Notes: generated by a model not told the origin, from the letters alone. A stretch of 64,000 bases of DNA from Albibacillus kandeliae (GCF_003116585.1 NZ_QEHM01000003.1:482916-546915), one strand, 5' to 3'. Positions 1-10,532 are shown, numbered from the stretch's first letter. Translations and numbers: made by a program.

Positions 1-303
1 GACCGCCCGGGCCGTCAACCGCTCGCCCGGCTGGCCCGAATTCACATATGTGATGGAGTTCTGCTGGGCGACGGTGACCTGATTGTAGCTGTTGCAGGCG
101 AAGGCAAAGGCGCTGTCGGCGAGCGTGAAGATGTAGCCGCCGTGACAGATGCGATGCCCGTTCAGGTGATGCTCCTCCACCGTGAACGACATGGTGGCGG
201 TGCCGGGCCCCACGGCCTCCAGCGTCATGCCGAGCCACTTCGACGCGTTGTCGGTGCTCCACATCGCCTCGGCGCTGCGCTCGGCCCTTTCCTGCGGTGT
301 CAT
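1..303 (-). CDS. paaI: Hydroxyphenylacetyl-CoA thioesterase PaaI (3' end cut by window)
   Basis: Only the first 101 codons lie in the window; the gene runs off the left edge. The frame starts at an ATG at 303 and reads through a hotdog-fold thioesterase with the PaaI signature HxxNGHRICHGG followed by TLADSAFAFACN (about residues 49-75). The conserved Asn/Gly/His stretch and the Asp of LADSAF are catalytic in this family. PaaI hydrolyses CoA thioesters of hydroxylated phenylacetates and frees CoA trapped in dead-end products of the phenylacetyl-CoA epoxidase pathway. It is divergent from paaZ with 122 bp between the starts, so the two probably share a control region. Family assignment is confident because motif and neighbour agree. 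Confidence 0.88.
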   Translation of the reverse strand, partial: MTPQERAERSAEAMWSTDNASKWLGMTLEAVGPGTATMSFTVEEHHLNGHRICHGGYIFTLADSAFAFACNSYNQVTVAQQNSITYVNSGQPGERLTARAV

Positions 304-345
304 TCCCGGCGGTCTCCCCTCGCTCCTCGGGCCGCACCCTGCACA

Positions 346-365
346 AAACCGACCATGCGGTCAAT
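346..365. promoter_or_regulatory. Candidate TetR/PaaR-type operator between paaI and paaZ
   Basis: The stretch ACCGACCatgcGGTC in the divergent paaI-paaZ gap has a 4-bp dyad (GACC/GGTC) and resembles, from memory, the ACCGACCGGTCGGT-like boxes of TetR-type phenylacetate regulators. No TetR gene is in the window; PaaX is the only paa regulator seen. Assignment to either regulator is inference. Confidence 0.35.
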
Positions 366-425
366 AGTGTTGATTTCCGACGCGCCCCGCGTCATGGTGC
401 GGCCAAATCAGGAGGAGCCCAGATC

Positions 426-2453
426 ATGCTACGACCCGCAAGCTACGCCGCGGCGCAATGGATCGCCCCCGGCGACCACGCCCGCGCCATCAACGGCCCC
501 GTCACCGGCAAGGTGATCGCCGAGGCCGGTGGCGCCCCGCTCGACATCCAGGCCATGCTCGACTGGGCCCGCCTGACCGGCGGTCCCGCCCTGCGCGCCA
601 TGACGTTCCACGAGCGCGCCCGGATGATCAAGGCGGTGGGCCAGTACATCGCCGCGCGCAAGGAAGAGCTCTATGCCCTCAACCCGCTGACCGGCGCGAC
701 CCGCCGCGACGGCGCGGTCGACATCGAGGGCGGCATCGGCACCATGATGGTGATCTCGGGCAAGGGCCGTCGCGAGATGCCCGACGGCTACGTCTACGTC
801 GACGGCGCCCCCGAGGGCCTGTCGAAGGACGGCTCGTTCCTCGGCCAGCACATCTGCGTGCCGCTGCAGGGCGTTGCGGTCCACATCAACGCCTTCAACT
901 TTCCGGTCTGGGGAATGCTGGAAAAGCTCGCCCCCACCCTGCTGGCGGGGATGCCCGCCATCGTGAAACCGGCGACCCAGACCTGCTACCTGACCGAGGC
1001 CTGCTTCCGCATGATCATCGAATCGGGGCTGGTCCCCGAGGGCGCGGTGCAGCTTGTGGTGGGCGGCGTCGGCGACATGCTCGACCGGCTGACCGCGCAG
1101 GACGTGGTGAGCTTCACCGGTTCCGCCGACACCGCGCTCAAGCTGCGCGCGACCCCGGCGCTGATGCGCAACTCGGTGCGCTTCCACTCGGAACAGGACA
1201 GCCTGAACGCCACCATCCTCGGCCCTGACGCCGTGGCCGGAACACCCGAGTTCGACGCCTTCATCAAGGAGGCGGCCAACGAGATGACCACAAAGGCGGG
1301 CCAGAAGTGCACCGCCATCCGCCGCATCATCGTGCCCGAAGCGACCATGAAGGACGTGAGCGAGGCGCTGATGGCGCGGCTGGCCAAGACCACCATCGGC
1401 GACCCGGCGGACGAGTCGGTGCGCATGGGCGCGCTGGCCTCCGCCAGCCAGAAGGCCGACGTGCTGGGCAAGCTGCGCGCGCTGGCGGGCGAGACCGTGC
1501 GCCTGACCGGCGACCCCGAAGTTCTGGACCTCGTCGGCGCGGGACCGGAGGGCGCGTTCCTTGCCCCGACCCTGCTGCAATGCGACGATCCGGACGCGGC
1601 CAGCGCGGTGCACGAGCTGGAGGCCTTTGGCCCCGTTTCGACCCTCATGCCCTACCGTGACCTCGCCCATGCCTCGGCGCTCGCCAATCGCGGCGGCGGC
1701 TCGCTGGTGGCCTCGCTGGTGACGGCAGACCCGGAGATCGCGCGGCAGGTGGTGCTCGACAGCGCTGCCTGGCACGGGCGGCTCTACATCACCGGGCGCA
1801 ACTCGGCGAAGGCGGCGACCGGGCACGGGGCGCCGATGCCCCACATGGTCCACGGCGGCCCCGGCCGCGCTGGCGGCGGCGAGGAACTGGGCGGTGTGCG
1901 CGGCGTGATGCACTACATGCAGCGCACCGCGATCCAGGGCGGCCCCGACGTGATCGCGGCGATCACCGGCCAGTGGCTCCCCGGCGCGCCGGAGATCGAG
2001 GGGCCCGACCATCCGTTCCAGCGCACCTTCAACGAGATCGCCATCGGCGAGACGCTGCACAGCAAGGCCCGCGAGGTGACCCTCGACGACATCGAGCATT
2101 TCGCCCATTTCACCGGCGACACCTTCTACGCCCACATGGACGAGGAAGCCGCCAAGGCGAACCCCTTCTTCCCGGGCCGCGTGGCGCATGGCTACCTGCT
2201 GCTTTCCTTCGCCGCCGGGCTCTTCGTCCAGCCCGACCCGGGCCCGGTGCTGGCCAACACCGGCCTGAACGGCCTGTCGTTCCAGAAACCGGTGAGCCCC
2301 GGCGACAGCATCAAGGTCCGCCTCACCTGCAAGCGCAAGACGCGCCGCACCGACACCTATGGCGAGGTGGCCTGGAACGCGACGCTGACCAACCAGAACG
2401 GCGAACAGGTGGCGGAATACGAGCTGCTGACGATGGTAAGCTACGACCGCTGA
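426..2453 (+). CDS. paaZ: Bifunctional oxepin-CoA hydrolase / 3-oxo-5,6-dehydrosuberyl-CoA semialdehyde dehydrogenase PaaZ
   Basis: A 675-residue protein, close to the 681 of E. coli PaaZ. The N-terminal ALDH domain (about 1-520) has the catalytic cysteine in AGQKCTAIR at residue 295, the E. coli position. The C-terminal MaoC-like hydratase domain (about 535-675) has GDTFYAHMD with Asp565 and His570 as the hydratase pair. It opens the oxepin-CoA ring and oxidises the resulting aldehyde in aerobic phenylacetate degradation. The ATG at 426 was chosen over upstream in-frame codons because GGAGGA at 411-416 sits 9 nt before it and the family begins here. Divergent from paaI; paaX follows on the same strand. 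The paaABCDE epoxidase genes are not in the window. Confidence 0.96.
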   Translation: MLRPASYAAAQWIAPGDHARAINGPVTGKVIAEAGGAPLDIQAMLDWARLTGGPALRAMTFHERARMIKAVGQYIAARKEELYALNPLTGATRRDGAVDIEGGIGTMMVISGKGRREMPDGYVYVDGAPEGLSKDGSFLGQHICVPLQGVAVHINAFNFPVWGMLEKLAPTLLAGMPAIVKPATQTCYLTEACFRMIIESGLVPEGAVQLVVGGVGDMLDRLTAQDVVSFTGSADTALKLRATPALMRNSVRFHSEQDSLNATILGPDAVAGTPEFDAFIKEAANEMTTKAGQKCTAIRRIIVPEATMKDVSEALMARLAKTTIGDPADESVRMGALASASQKADVLGKLRALAGETVRLTGDPEVLDLVGAGPEGAFLAPTLLQCDDPDAASAVHELEAFGPVSTLMPYRDLAHASALANRGGGSLVASLVTADPEIARQVVLDSAAWHGRLYITGRNSAKAATGHGAPMPHMVHGGPGRAGGGEELGGVRGVMHYMQRTAIQGGPDVIAAITGQWLPGAPEIEGPDHPFQRTFNEIAIGETLHSKAREVTLDDIEHFAHFTGDTFYAHMDEEAAKANPFFPGRVAHGYLLLSFAAGLFVQPDPGPVLANTGLNGLSFQKPVSPGDSIKVRLTCKRKTRRTDTYGEVAWNATLTNQNGEQVAEYELLTMVSYDR

Positions 2454-2480
2454 CGGCGCGCGCGGGGATGCGGCGGGAGT

Positions 2481-2544
2481 TGAGTATTTGAAGAGAAAAG
2501 ATGAAGGGCGGGCCGCTCGATCATCTTTTCTCCGGAAGTACTCA
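2481..2544. repeat. Imperfect 24-bp inverted repeat, Roseobacter-type intergenic element
   Basis: Arms at 2481-2504 and 2521-2544 match at 20 of 24 positions, with a perfect 12-bp core (GAGAAAAGATGA against TCATCTTTTCTC) and a 16-nt loop. The sequence GAGTATTTG...AAAGATGAAGG resembles elements at 16898-16927 and 18023-18052. It lies between paaZ and paaX and could form a strong hairpin, but lacks a T-tract, so termination is uncertain. Confidence 0.7.
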
Positions 2545-2618
2545 TGTCCTGCGGCCCTGGCTTGCGCGTGTGCGAGATGCTTTGACCGCCCGCTCCGCAG
2601 GCGCTAAACCCGGCTGCC

Positions 2619-3425
2619 ATGAGCGATCCGATTGCGCCTTTGATCAATGCCTTGCACGCACAGGGGCGGTTGCGCGTCTGGTCGCTGGTCATCACTGTCT
2701 TTGGCGACCTCGTGCAGGATCGCGGCGGCGAGGTATCGACGGCGCGGCTGGGGCAGTTGCTGGGCCGTGTCGGCGTCGAGCAGGGGACCCTGCGCACCGC
2801 GCTGTCCCGGCTGGGGCGCGATGGCTGGGTGACCAGCACGCGGTCGGGGCGCACCAGCCTCTATCGCCTGAGCCCGGAGGGGCTGGCGCGGTTTGCTCCG
2901 GCCACCACCCGCATCTATGCCGCGCCCGCCGAGGGGCCGGTGGACAGCTGGACCATCCGGGTGGAGCTGGACGCTGCCGGGAACGAGGTACTGCACCTCA
3001 CGCCGGAGGGCGAGGACCGGGACCGGAGCGGCGATCTGCGCCTGACCGGGCGCATCGAGGAACTCTCCGACGCCTTTCGCGCCAAGCTGCTGACCTCGTC
3101 GCACCGGCATGCCCTGGCCGGGCTTGCGCTGGACCTCGACGCGCTGGACCGGGTCGATCTTGCCGATCCGCTGGATGCGGCGGCGGCGCGGATGCTGCTG
3201 ATCCATCGCTGGCGGCGCATCGTGCTGCGCTATGACGACCTGCGCCCGGACCTGATGCCGGGGGACGCGCCGCTGGCCGACCCCCGCCGGGCCGTCGCGC
3301 GCGCCTATCGCCGCCTGTTCCCGGCGGCCGAGGCCTGGCTCGACAGCGCATCGGGCGACATGGCCGCGATGCCCCCGGCAGAGCCCCGCCTTGCGCGCCG
3401 CTTCGGACAGAGCGATCGGGCTTGA
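2619..3425 (+). CDS. paaX: Phenylacetate degradation repressor PaaX family
   Basis: A 268-residue PaaX-family regulator. The N-terminal winged helix (about 15-85) contains the family phrase RVWSLVITVFGDLVQDRGG and a recognition segment GVEQGTLRTALSRLGRDGW. The rest is the PaaX C-terminal effector region, ending in an all-helical part with MLLIHRWRRIVLR. PaaX repressors bind paa promoters and are released by phenylacetyl-CoA, so this is the likely regulator of the adjacent paaI and paaZ. The ATG at 2619 begins directly with the conserved N-terminus, and an inverted-repeat element separates it from paaZ. Whether it also controls genes outside the window cannot be seen. Confidence 0.92.
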   Translation: MSDPIAPLINALHAQGRLRVWSLVITVFGDLVQDRGGEVSTARLGQLLGRVGVEQGTLRTALSRLGRDGWVTSTRSGRTSLYRLSPEGLARFAPATTRIYAAPAEGPVDSWTIRVELDAAGNEVLHLTPEGEDRDRSGDLRLTGRIEELSDAFRAKLLTSSHRHALAGLALDLDALDRVDLADPLDAAAARMLLIHRWRRIVLRYDDLRPDLMPGDAPLADPRRAVARAYRRLFPAAEAWLDSASGDMAAMPPAEPRLARRFGQSDRA

Positions 3426-3457
3426 TTTGCGGCGCGATTGGCGCAAGTCTCGGTTTC

Positions 3458-3796
3458 ATGACAATCCTTACGCCTTCCCCGTTTCCCGGGGTTCCGTCCC
3501 AGGTCGCATTCGACCGGCGTGAATTGCAAACGATCCTGTCGCTGTACGGGCGGATGGTCGCGGCAGGCGAATGGCGCGACTACGGCATTTCGAACCTGCG
3601 CGACCGCGCGGTGTTCTCCGTGTTCCGCCGCACCGCCGAGAACCCGCTCTACCGGATCGAGAAGGACCCGAAGCTGAGGCACCGGCAGGGCATGTACTCG
3701 GTGCACGGCATGGACGGGCAGATCCTCAAGCGCGGGGCCGATCTGAAGGCGGTGCTGCGGGTGCTGGAGCGCAAGCTGATCCGCTCGGTCGAGTGA
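3458..3796 (+). CDS. DUF2794 domain protein
   Basis: A 112-residue protein matching DUF2794, a small family of alphaproteobacteria with no known function. Diagnostic segments are LYGRMVAAGEWRDYGIS, FSVFRRTAENPLYRIEK and DGQILKRGADLKAVLRVLER. The ATG at 3458 begins just before the conserved core; an upstream in-frame codon at 3422 overlaps the paaX stop and would add 12 residues of no family character. No signal peptide or membrane segment is apparent. It starts 33 nt after paaX and ends 118 nt before the convergent NlpC/P60 gene. The adjacency to paa is probably incidental. Confidence 0.85.
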   Translation: MTILTPSPFPGVPSQVAFDRRELQTILSLYGRMVAAGEWRDYGISNLRDRAVFSVFRRTAENPLYRIEKDPKLRHRQGMYSVHGMDGQILKRGADLKAVLRVLERKLIRSVE

Positions 3797-3844
3797 TCCG
3801 AAGCAGGATCCTTACCCTTTGTTAACTCATTGGAAAATTGGAAT

Positions 3845-3860
3845 GTTTCGCGCGCGAAAC
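3845..3860. repeat. Perfect 16-bp palindrome in convergent intergenic gap
   Basis: GTTTCGCGCGCGAAAC reads identically on both strands. It lies in the 118-bp gap between the ends of the DUF2794 gene and the convergent NlpC/P60 gene. It is not followed by a T-tract, so a simple terminator is not obvious. Confidence 0.6.
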
Positions 3861-3914
3861 GTTTTCGGCGCAAGCCATTGATTCCGTGATTGCGTACGCA
3901 GGATTTACGGAATC

Positions 3915-4759
3915 TCAAGCAGGTCTCAGGTGCGCCGTGACCGGCCCGTCGCCCTGCCCCTCGATCCGCGCAAGCGCCTCGGCGAGGGGTTCATAGGCCA
4001 CCGCCATTGCCCAGGCGTTGGCATGCAACAGGGTCTCGGGATCGGCGACAAAGGCCACGTGGCCCTTCCAGAACAGGAGGTCGCCCCTCTGGGGCGGGGT
4101 GCCTGCGGGCAGTGCGGGGCCAAGCCGCGTCTGTTGCTGGTCGCTGTCGCCCGGGCATTCGAGACCGCAGGCGTGCAGGGCCGCCTGAACGAGGCCGGAA
4201 CAGTCGATGCCGAAGCCCGAATTGCCGCCCCAGAGATAGGGTGTGCCCAGAAAACGGGCAGCGACCTCGATCGGGTCGCTCTCGACAGAGGCGACCGGGG
4301 CGAGATGGCGCGACGGCAGGTAGAGCGGGGCGCGGCCCGGCAGCGCCACCTCGGACCAGCTGCCGACCTCTCCGGTGACGCGCAGCAGGCTGCCGAAGGA
4401 CAGGTCGGTTACCGGTTCGTAGGCCTTGAGGCTGGCGATCGGCTTGGCGTAGCTGCGCGGTGCGGCGACGCGGTGGGTGATCCGGTCGGGCCCCTCCCGC
4501 AGGTCCGACGCGGCCACGTAGCCGACGTAGCCGTCGCGCAGGGCGCAGCCGAAGACGTGGCCCTCGGCCTCTTCCAGCGCGAGGAAGCCCTGCCCGAGCA
4601 GCAGCTCGCGTTCGCGCTTGCCGCCCGGCTGGTCGAGCAGCGGCGTGCGCACCGCCGCGACCTCGGCCCGGACACCGGGAACGAAGCGGTCGGCCTCGAC
4701 CTGACCGCGCAGGCCCTCGTAGGCGACGCGGCCGTTCGACAGGAGGCTGCGGCGGTCGC

Positions 4760-4763
<4 letters not shown>
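3915..4763 (-). CDS. NlpC/P60 family cell-wall peptidase with SH3-like domain
   Basis: A 282-residue protein starting at a GTG whose last three bases form part of the aminopeptidase stop (GTGA overlap), so the two are translationally coupled. Residues about 30-155 form bacterial SH3-like segments. Residues about 160-265 are an NlpC/P60 papain-like domain with Cys188 in GIDCSGLVQ, His235 in KGHVAFVAD and a third polar residue at His247. Such enzymes cut gamma-D-glutamyl-meso-diaminopimelate bonds in peptidoglycan stem peptides. There is no signal peptide, suggesting a cytosolic role in murein peptide recycling together with the coupled M17 aminopeptidase; that role is inference. Confidence 0.9.
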
Positions 4764-6139
<1,376 letters not shown>

Positions 6140-6214
6140 GGGGCACTCGTCTGGCAAGGGATGTGATGGCGAGCCTAGTGCCCCATGCGGGCACCGCAAG
6201 CCCCGAGCGCCTTA

Positions 6215-6604
6215 TCAGACTGACAAATCGCGCAGATCCCATACGGCGGTCAGCGACCGCTCGCCGATTCGGACGAGGCGGGCAAGGGTCGCGCCCACGG
6301 CGGCAAGGTCGCGCCGCGCGGTGGCGCCGGTCACGTCACCGGCCACCCGCGCCAGCGTCGTCAGGCCGATCTGTTCCGAGATGGCGATGATCGAGCGCGC
6401 GCATTTCTGCAGGTCCGGCCAGCTCTCGGCATGCCAGTGGTCCTCGCAGAGGCTGAGACGCACGGCGAGTTCCTCCAGCGCGCGGGAGAGCATGGCCTCG
6501 GCGCTGCGCTCTCCCAACTGGCGGAAAAGGCGGTGCAGCCGGTCCGGATCGAACCGGACCGGCTCTGCGGAAATGTGTTGCAGCAGCTCGACGACCGGGC
6601 GCAC
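6215..6604 (-). CDS. Conserved hypothetical protein, helical
   Basis: A frame of 129 residues from a GTG at 6604, preceded at 5 nt by GGAGGA; a longer version from 6658 is open but has no ribosome-binding site. The sequence is almost entirely alpha-helical and amphipathic, with segments such as FDPDRLHRLFRQLGERSAEAM and a Cys/His-bearing stretch CEDHWHAESWPDLQKCARS. I do not recognise the family; a four-helix bundle is a reasonable guess. It ends 75 nt before the M17 aminopeptidase start on the same strand and is divergent from carbonic anhydrase across an AT-rich 148-bp gap likely to hold both promoters. Confidence 0.7.
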   Translation of the reverse strand: MRPVVELLQHISAEPVRFDPDRLHRLFRQLGERSAEAMLSRALEELAVRLSLCEDHWHAESWPDLQKCARSIIAISEQIGLTTLARVAGDVTGATARRDLAAVGATLARLVRIGERSLTAVWDLRDLSV

Positions 6605-6752
6605 CCTGTTCCTCCATGACCCCACGCCGACAGGAGAGTGGCAGAGCCCGGTGTTCAAAAGGTTGAACCACCGCGCTTTAGCCCCTTAAAATCTCTTAAA
6701 TTTCGCGCTATCTGAGCGGAACCACACGCGAACCACAGATGGAACCCCAGCC

Positions 6753-7403
6753 TTGCAATTCGCCAAGCCCCTCCCCGCCTATCTCGTTCAACGCTATCAT
6801 GGCTGGAAAGCCACGACCTATTCCGAGAACAAGAGCTGGTACAAGCGACTGGCAACGGAAGGGCAGCGCCCCCGCGCGATGGTGATTTCCTGCTGCGACT
6901 CGCGCGTGCACGTGACCTCGATCTTCGGGGCCGACCAGGGCGAGTTCTTCATCCACCGCAACATCGCCAACCTGGTGCCGCCCTTCGAGACCGACGGGCT
7001 GCGCCACGGTACGTCGGCCGCGGTGGAATACGCCGTGACCGTGCTGAAGGTCGCGCATCTGATCGTGCTTGGCCATTCGCAGTGCGGTGGCGTGCAGGGT
7101 TGCCACGACATGTGCAGCGGCCATGCGCCCCAGCTGGAAAGCAAGGAAAGCTTTGTCGGCCGCTGGATGGACCTGCTGCGCCCCAAGTACGACCTCGTCT
7201 CGGACATCGCGGACCCCGACGAGCGGATTCGCTCGCTGGAGAAGCACGCGGTGATCACCTCGCTCGAGAACCTGATGACCTTCCCCTTCGTGGAGTCGGC
7301 GGTCAAGGACGGGTCGCTGTCGCTGCACGGCCTCTGGACCGACATCGGCGAGGGCGGGCTCGAAGGGTTCGACCCCGCCACCGGCCGGTTCATGAAGGTC
7401 TGA
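6753..7403 (+). CDS. Beta-class carbonic anhydrase
   Basis: A 216-residue beta-carbonic anhydrase interconverting CO2 and bicarbonate in the cytoplasm. The zinc ligands are visible as Cys47 in SCCDSR, with the Asp49-Arg51 dyad, and His108 and Cys111 in GHSQCGG. The frame begins at a TTG at 6753; the only nearby ATG (6739) is out of frame, and the N-terminus from TTG (QFAKPLPAYLVQRYHGW) has the expected family beginning. It is monocistronic and convergent with the DUF4139 gene, whose end lies 3 nt away. The 148-bp upstream gap is AT-rich compared with its surroundings, consistent with promoters. Confidence 0.94.
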   Translation: MQFAKPLPAYLVQRYHGWKATTYSENKSWYKRLATEGQRPRAMVISCCDSRVHVTSIFGADQGEFFIHRNIANLVPPFETDGLRHGTSAAVEYAVTVLKVAHLIVLGHSQCGGVQGCHDMCSGHAPQLESKESFVGRWMDLLRPKYDLVSDIADPDERIRSLEKHAVITSLENLMTFPFVESAVKDGSLSLHGLWTDIGEGGLEGFDPATGRFMKV

Positions 7404-7406
7404 GCG

Positions 7407-9020
7407 TCAGCGTATGAGCTCCATCCCCTCGGGCCAGGACATCGTCTGCTCGAGGGTGATCGTCTTGGTGTCGCCCGGCGCCATGTCGATGGTCCATGCC
7501 ACCACGCCCTTCATGTCGTCGACATCGGTTTCGTCGGCGGCGGGGGTGACCCGCGCATTGACCTGAAGAGCCTCCTGCTCGGACACCCAGGTGTTGCCGA
7601 GGACACGAACGCTCCAGGTCTCGTCCGTCAGGTTGCGCACCTCGTAGCGGATCTCTTCGGACCGTTCGTTGGAGCGGGTTATGATGCCGCGCCCGGCCTC
7701 GTTCCGGTTGAGGACGGTTGCCTCGAGGCGAATTCCCTTGATCGGGCCGAAGGGCAGTTCGCCTTCGTCTCCCTGCACGATCCCGGCGAACTTGTTCCAC
7801 ACCCCGAGGAACGTTCCGTCCACGTGAATCGCGACAGTTGCGGACGGCAGGAGCGCTTCGCCCGAGTCGTTCGTGAGCTTTGCCACGAGGTACGCAGTTT
7901 CGTCCCTGCGCGGAAACGCCCGCGCCTCGAGCTCGGTTTCGAAGGACTTGGAGTCGAGTTCGAGGCGCAGTTCATCCGCGTCGCTCGCCAGTGTGATCGG
8001 GGCCGGGTAGTGGTAGGTGACAGCGTAGCCTGCCTGCATCGCCGTCATCATGAGAGAGTCTTCCACGACGACCGGCGCTTCCATGACCGGTTCGCCATGG
8101 ACTTCCGAGGGTTCGAGAGGCTTGGGCGTATAGACGCGCCGGACGTTGGACCAGACCTTGCTGTTCATGAGCTTTTCATCGGGATCGACGGTCGAGAGCG
8201 TCAGGTCGATATCCGTCCATGCCTCGCCCGTCTCCTGCGAGACCAGCGCACCGCGATCCAGCCGCAGCGACGGAGCCTCGCCACGGGTCAGGTAGGCTTC
8301 GTAGGCGGGTTCCCAGTAGGCAGCGTCCGAAAAGCTCGTGACGGTCAGCGTCCCTGTCGCGGCCTGCCCTGCGGTGACCGACACAGTCAGCTGCGGTGAG
8401 TCGCTGCTGCGGGGTTTCAGGGCGTCGCGCGCCTGTTTCGCGTTGGCCAGCTCTCTTTCGAGGTCCGGCAGGGCCCTTTCGATCTGGCGCGCCTCGGCCT
8501 CGGCGGTCACTCCGGCGGCATAGACGGCCTGCACCTCTTCGCCGATCATCTGCGACAGCGCGCGCAGGTGGTCGAGATCGGCGGTGCCGATGGTGTCGGA
8601 CTGGCCGATATTGCCAAGGAAGCGCGCGCGCACGTTCGCCGTGGTCGAGGGCAGCCGCGCCTCGGCCGCGCGGTCCCTGACCCGGGCAATCTCCTCCTCG
8701 ACCTGTTCGATCCGCTCTTCGGCGGCCTGAACATCCGGGGCGAGGCCGACCCCCGAAGGCGGCACCGACTCCGTGCGCAACAGGACCGCGTCCTTGCGCA
8801 CGCCGGTCACATCGACACGGATGTATTCGAGCCGGGCGCCCTCCGACATGTCGAGCAGCACCAGCTGATGCTGACCCGCTGGAACCTCGAAGGGGACCTC
8901 ACGCACGATCATGGCGCCGTAGGGGTAGATCGTGACCTTTGACACCGGGCTTCTGAGCGGAAAGGTGTCCGCCTGGGCGATCGTCGGAAACAGAAGCAGG
9001 CTGGCTGCAAGAAGACGCAT
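7407..9020 (-). CDS. DUF4139 domain protein (mucoidy-inhibitor-like), secreted
   Basis: A 537-residue protein with a clear signal peptide (MRLLAASLLLFPTIAQA, cleavage near residue 17). The N-terminal part (about 25-190) matches DUF4140 and includes a helical coiled-coil stretch (EERIEQVEEEIARVRDRAAE). The C-terminal part (about 215-535) matches DUF4139, rich in beta-strands with EPAYEAYLT. Related proteins are called mucoidy inhibitor MuiA-like; their biochemical role is unknown. It is likely periplasmic or outer-membrane associated. It stands alone, convergent with carbonic anhydrase (3 nt apart). Confidence 0.87.
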   Translation of the reverse strand: MRLLAASLLLFPTIAQADTFPLRSPVSKVTIYPYGAMIVREVPFEVPAGQHQLVLLDMSEGARLEYIRVDVTGVRKDAVLLRTESVPPSGVGLAPDVQAAEERIEQVEEEIARVRDRAAEARLPSTTANVRARFLGNIGQSDTIGTADLDHLRALSQMIGEEVQAVYAAGVTAEAEARQIERALPDLERELANAKQARDALKPRSSDSPQLTVSVTAGQAATGTLTVTSFSDAAYWEPAYEAYLTRGEAPSLRLDRGALVSQETGEAWTDIDLTLSTVDPDEKLMNSKVWSNVRRVYTPKPLEPSEVHGEPVMEAPVVVEDSLMMTAMQAGYAVTYHYPAPITLASDADELRLELDSKSFETELEARAFPRRDETAYLVAKLTNDSGEALLPSATVAIHVDGTFLGVWNKFAGIVQGDEGELPFGPIKGIRLEATVLNRNEAGRGIITRSNERSEEIRYEVRNLTDETWSVRVLGNTWVSEQEALQVNARVTPAADETDVDDMKGVVAWTIDMAPGDTKTITLEQTMSWPEGMELIR

Positions 9021-9126
9021 TCGAAATTCCTCCGGGTAATATGGCCGAAGGTTCCGACAAACGCGGTTGGTTCACAAGTTCAGGTGCGCGGAGGGGGGCA
9101 GCTTGCGTTCCGGCGTGCCGGAAAGG

Positions 9127-9348
9127 TCACTTTGCCCGGGCGCCCTTGCCCTGCTGGCCCTGCCGGATCGCCCAGGCGTCGAATCCGGTGATCGACTTCA
9201 GATCGAACTCGAACCCCGCGTCGGTGCGCGAGATCTCGGACATCATGAAATCCCGCAGCACCGCGCCCGGGGTTTCCCGACGCTCGGCGCAGAGCAGCCA
9301 GAAGCGCTGCGCCAGGTAGGCGGGGCAGTTGAAGTGCAGTTCTTCCAT
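9127..9348 (-). CDS. Small conserved protein, possible ribbon-helix-helix fold
   Basis: A 73-residue frame from an ATG at 9348 with GGGAG about 6 nt upstream. The pattern is a short strand (LHFNCPA), a helix (YLAQRFWLLCAERR), a turn and a second helix (TPGAVLRDFMMSEISR), followed by an acidic/aromatic tail ending in basic residues. This order resembles ribbon-helix-helix DNA-binding proteins, but I cannot identify a family and DNA binding is inference. It lies between the DUF4139 gene and asd on the same strand, 76 nt downstream of the end of asd. Confidence 0.65.
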   Translation of the reverse strand: MEELHFNCPAYLAQRFWLLCAERRETPGAVLRDFMMSEISRTDAGFEFDLKSITGFDAWAIRQGQQGKGARAK

Positions 9349-9424
9349 GCAGGCTCCCTCGCGCGATGCCGGTCGACTCGCGCAAGGGGTATGGCCTGAC
9401 AGGGGTTAAGGGCGGCCTAACGGC

Positions 9425-10447
9425 TCAGCCCTTTTTCAACACCCGCTGGCCAAGAGTCTCGGCGATCTGCACGGCGTTCAGCGCCGCGCCCTTGCGCAGG
9501 TTGTCGGAGACGCACCAGAGGTTCAGACCGTTGTCGATGGTCGAATCCTGACGGATGCGGCTGATGAAGGTGGCGAAATCGCCGACGCATTCAACCGGCG
9601 TGACGTAGCCGCCGTCCTCGCGCTTGTCGATCACCATGATGCCGGGCGCCTCGCGCAGGATGTCGCGGGCCTCGTCCTCGTCGAGATGATCCTCGAACTC
9701 GATGTTGATCGCCTCGGAGTGGCCGACGAAGACCGGAACGCGTACGCAGGTCGCGGTGACCTTGATCGAGGGGTCGATGATTTTCTTGGTCTCGGCGACC
9801 ATCTTCCACTCTTCCTTGGTCGAGCCGTCTTCCATGAAGACGTCGATGTGCGGAATGACGTTGAAGGCGATCTGCTTGGTGAACTTCTTGGCCGGCTTGT
9901 CGTCGACCGGGTTGTAGATCGACTTGGTCTGATCCCAGAGCTCGTCGATCCCCGCCTTGCCGGCGCCGGAAACGGACTGGTAGGTCGAGACCACCACGCG
10001 CTTGATCCGGGCGCGGTCGTGCAGCGGCTTGAGCGCCACCACCATCTGCGCGGTCGAGCAGTTGGGGTTGGCGATGATGTTCTTCTTGGAATAGCCCATG
10101 ATCGCGTCGGCGTTCACTTCGGGAACGATCAGCGGCACGTCCGGGTCGTAGCGGTAGAGCGAGCTGTTGTCGATCACGACGCAGCCAGCCTTGGCCGCCT
10201 TGGGCGCGTAGATCTTGGTGGCTTCGGAGCCGACGGCGAAGAGCGCGATATCCCAGCCGGTGAAATCGAAGGTGTCGAGATCCTTGGTGGTCAGGGTCTT
10301 TTCGCCAAAGCTGACCTCGCTGCCCAGCGACTTGCGGCTTGCCAGCGCGGCGATCTCGTCCACCGGGAAGTGGCGCTCGGCCAGAATGTTCAGCATTTCG
10401 CGGCCCACGTTGCCCGTGGCGCCTGCGACTACGACGCGATAACCCAT
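9425..10447 (-). CDS. asd: Aspartate-semialdehyde dehydrogenase
   Basis: A 340-residue enzyme reducing aspartyl phosphate to aspartate semialdehyde with NADPH, the branch point to lysine/diaminopimelate, threonine and methionine. The N-terminal Rossmann motif is VAGATGNVGREML (residues 7-19). The catalytic cysteine is Cys130 in NPNCSTAQM. The substrate-binding segment CVRVPVFVGHSEAINIEF contains the active-site His. Length is typical of the shorter bacterial Asd class. It is monocistronic and shares this window with two other diaminopimelate-pathway genes, dapD and dapE, at 29-34 kb. Confidence 0.97.
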   Translation of the reverse strand: MGYRVVVAGATGNVGREMLNILAERHFPVDEIAALASRKSLGSEVSFGEKTLTTKDLDTFDFTGWDIALFAVGSEATKIYAPKAAKAGCVVIDNSSLYRYDPDVPLIVPEVNADAIMGYSKKNIIANPNCSTAQMVVALKPLHDRARIKRVVVSTYQSVSGAGKAGIDELWDQTKSIYNPVDDKPAKKFTKQIAFNVIPHIDVFMEDGSTKEEWKMVAETKKIIDPSIKVTATCVRVPVFVGHSEAINIEFEDHLDEDEARDILREAPGIMVIDKREDGGYVTPVECVGDFATFISRIRQDSTIDNGLNLWCVSDNLRKGAALNAVQIAETLGQRVLKKG

Positions 10448-10532
10448 GTTTTCCTCTCTCGATCTGCCGGTACGGAAACCGGCAGCGGTGTCTTATAGTG
10501 TCTGTGGGGCAGCGTAAAGCGCGGTACGCGGC

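Noticed and set aside
429-2189. Long open frame on the minus strand opposite paaZ (about 586 codons)
   Set aside because: The plus-strand frame is a full PaaZ with catalytic residues. The antisense frame is His/Arg/Gly-rich, without motifs, and typical of GC-rich shadow frames.
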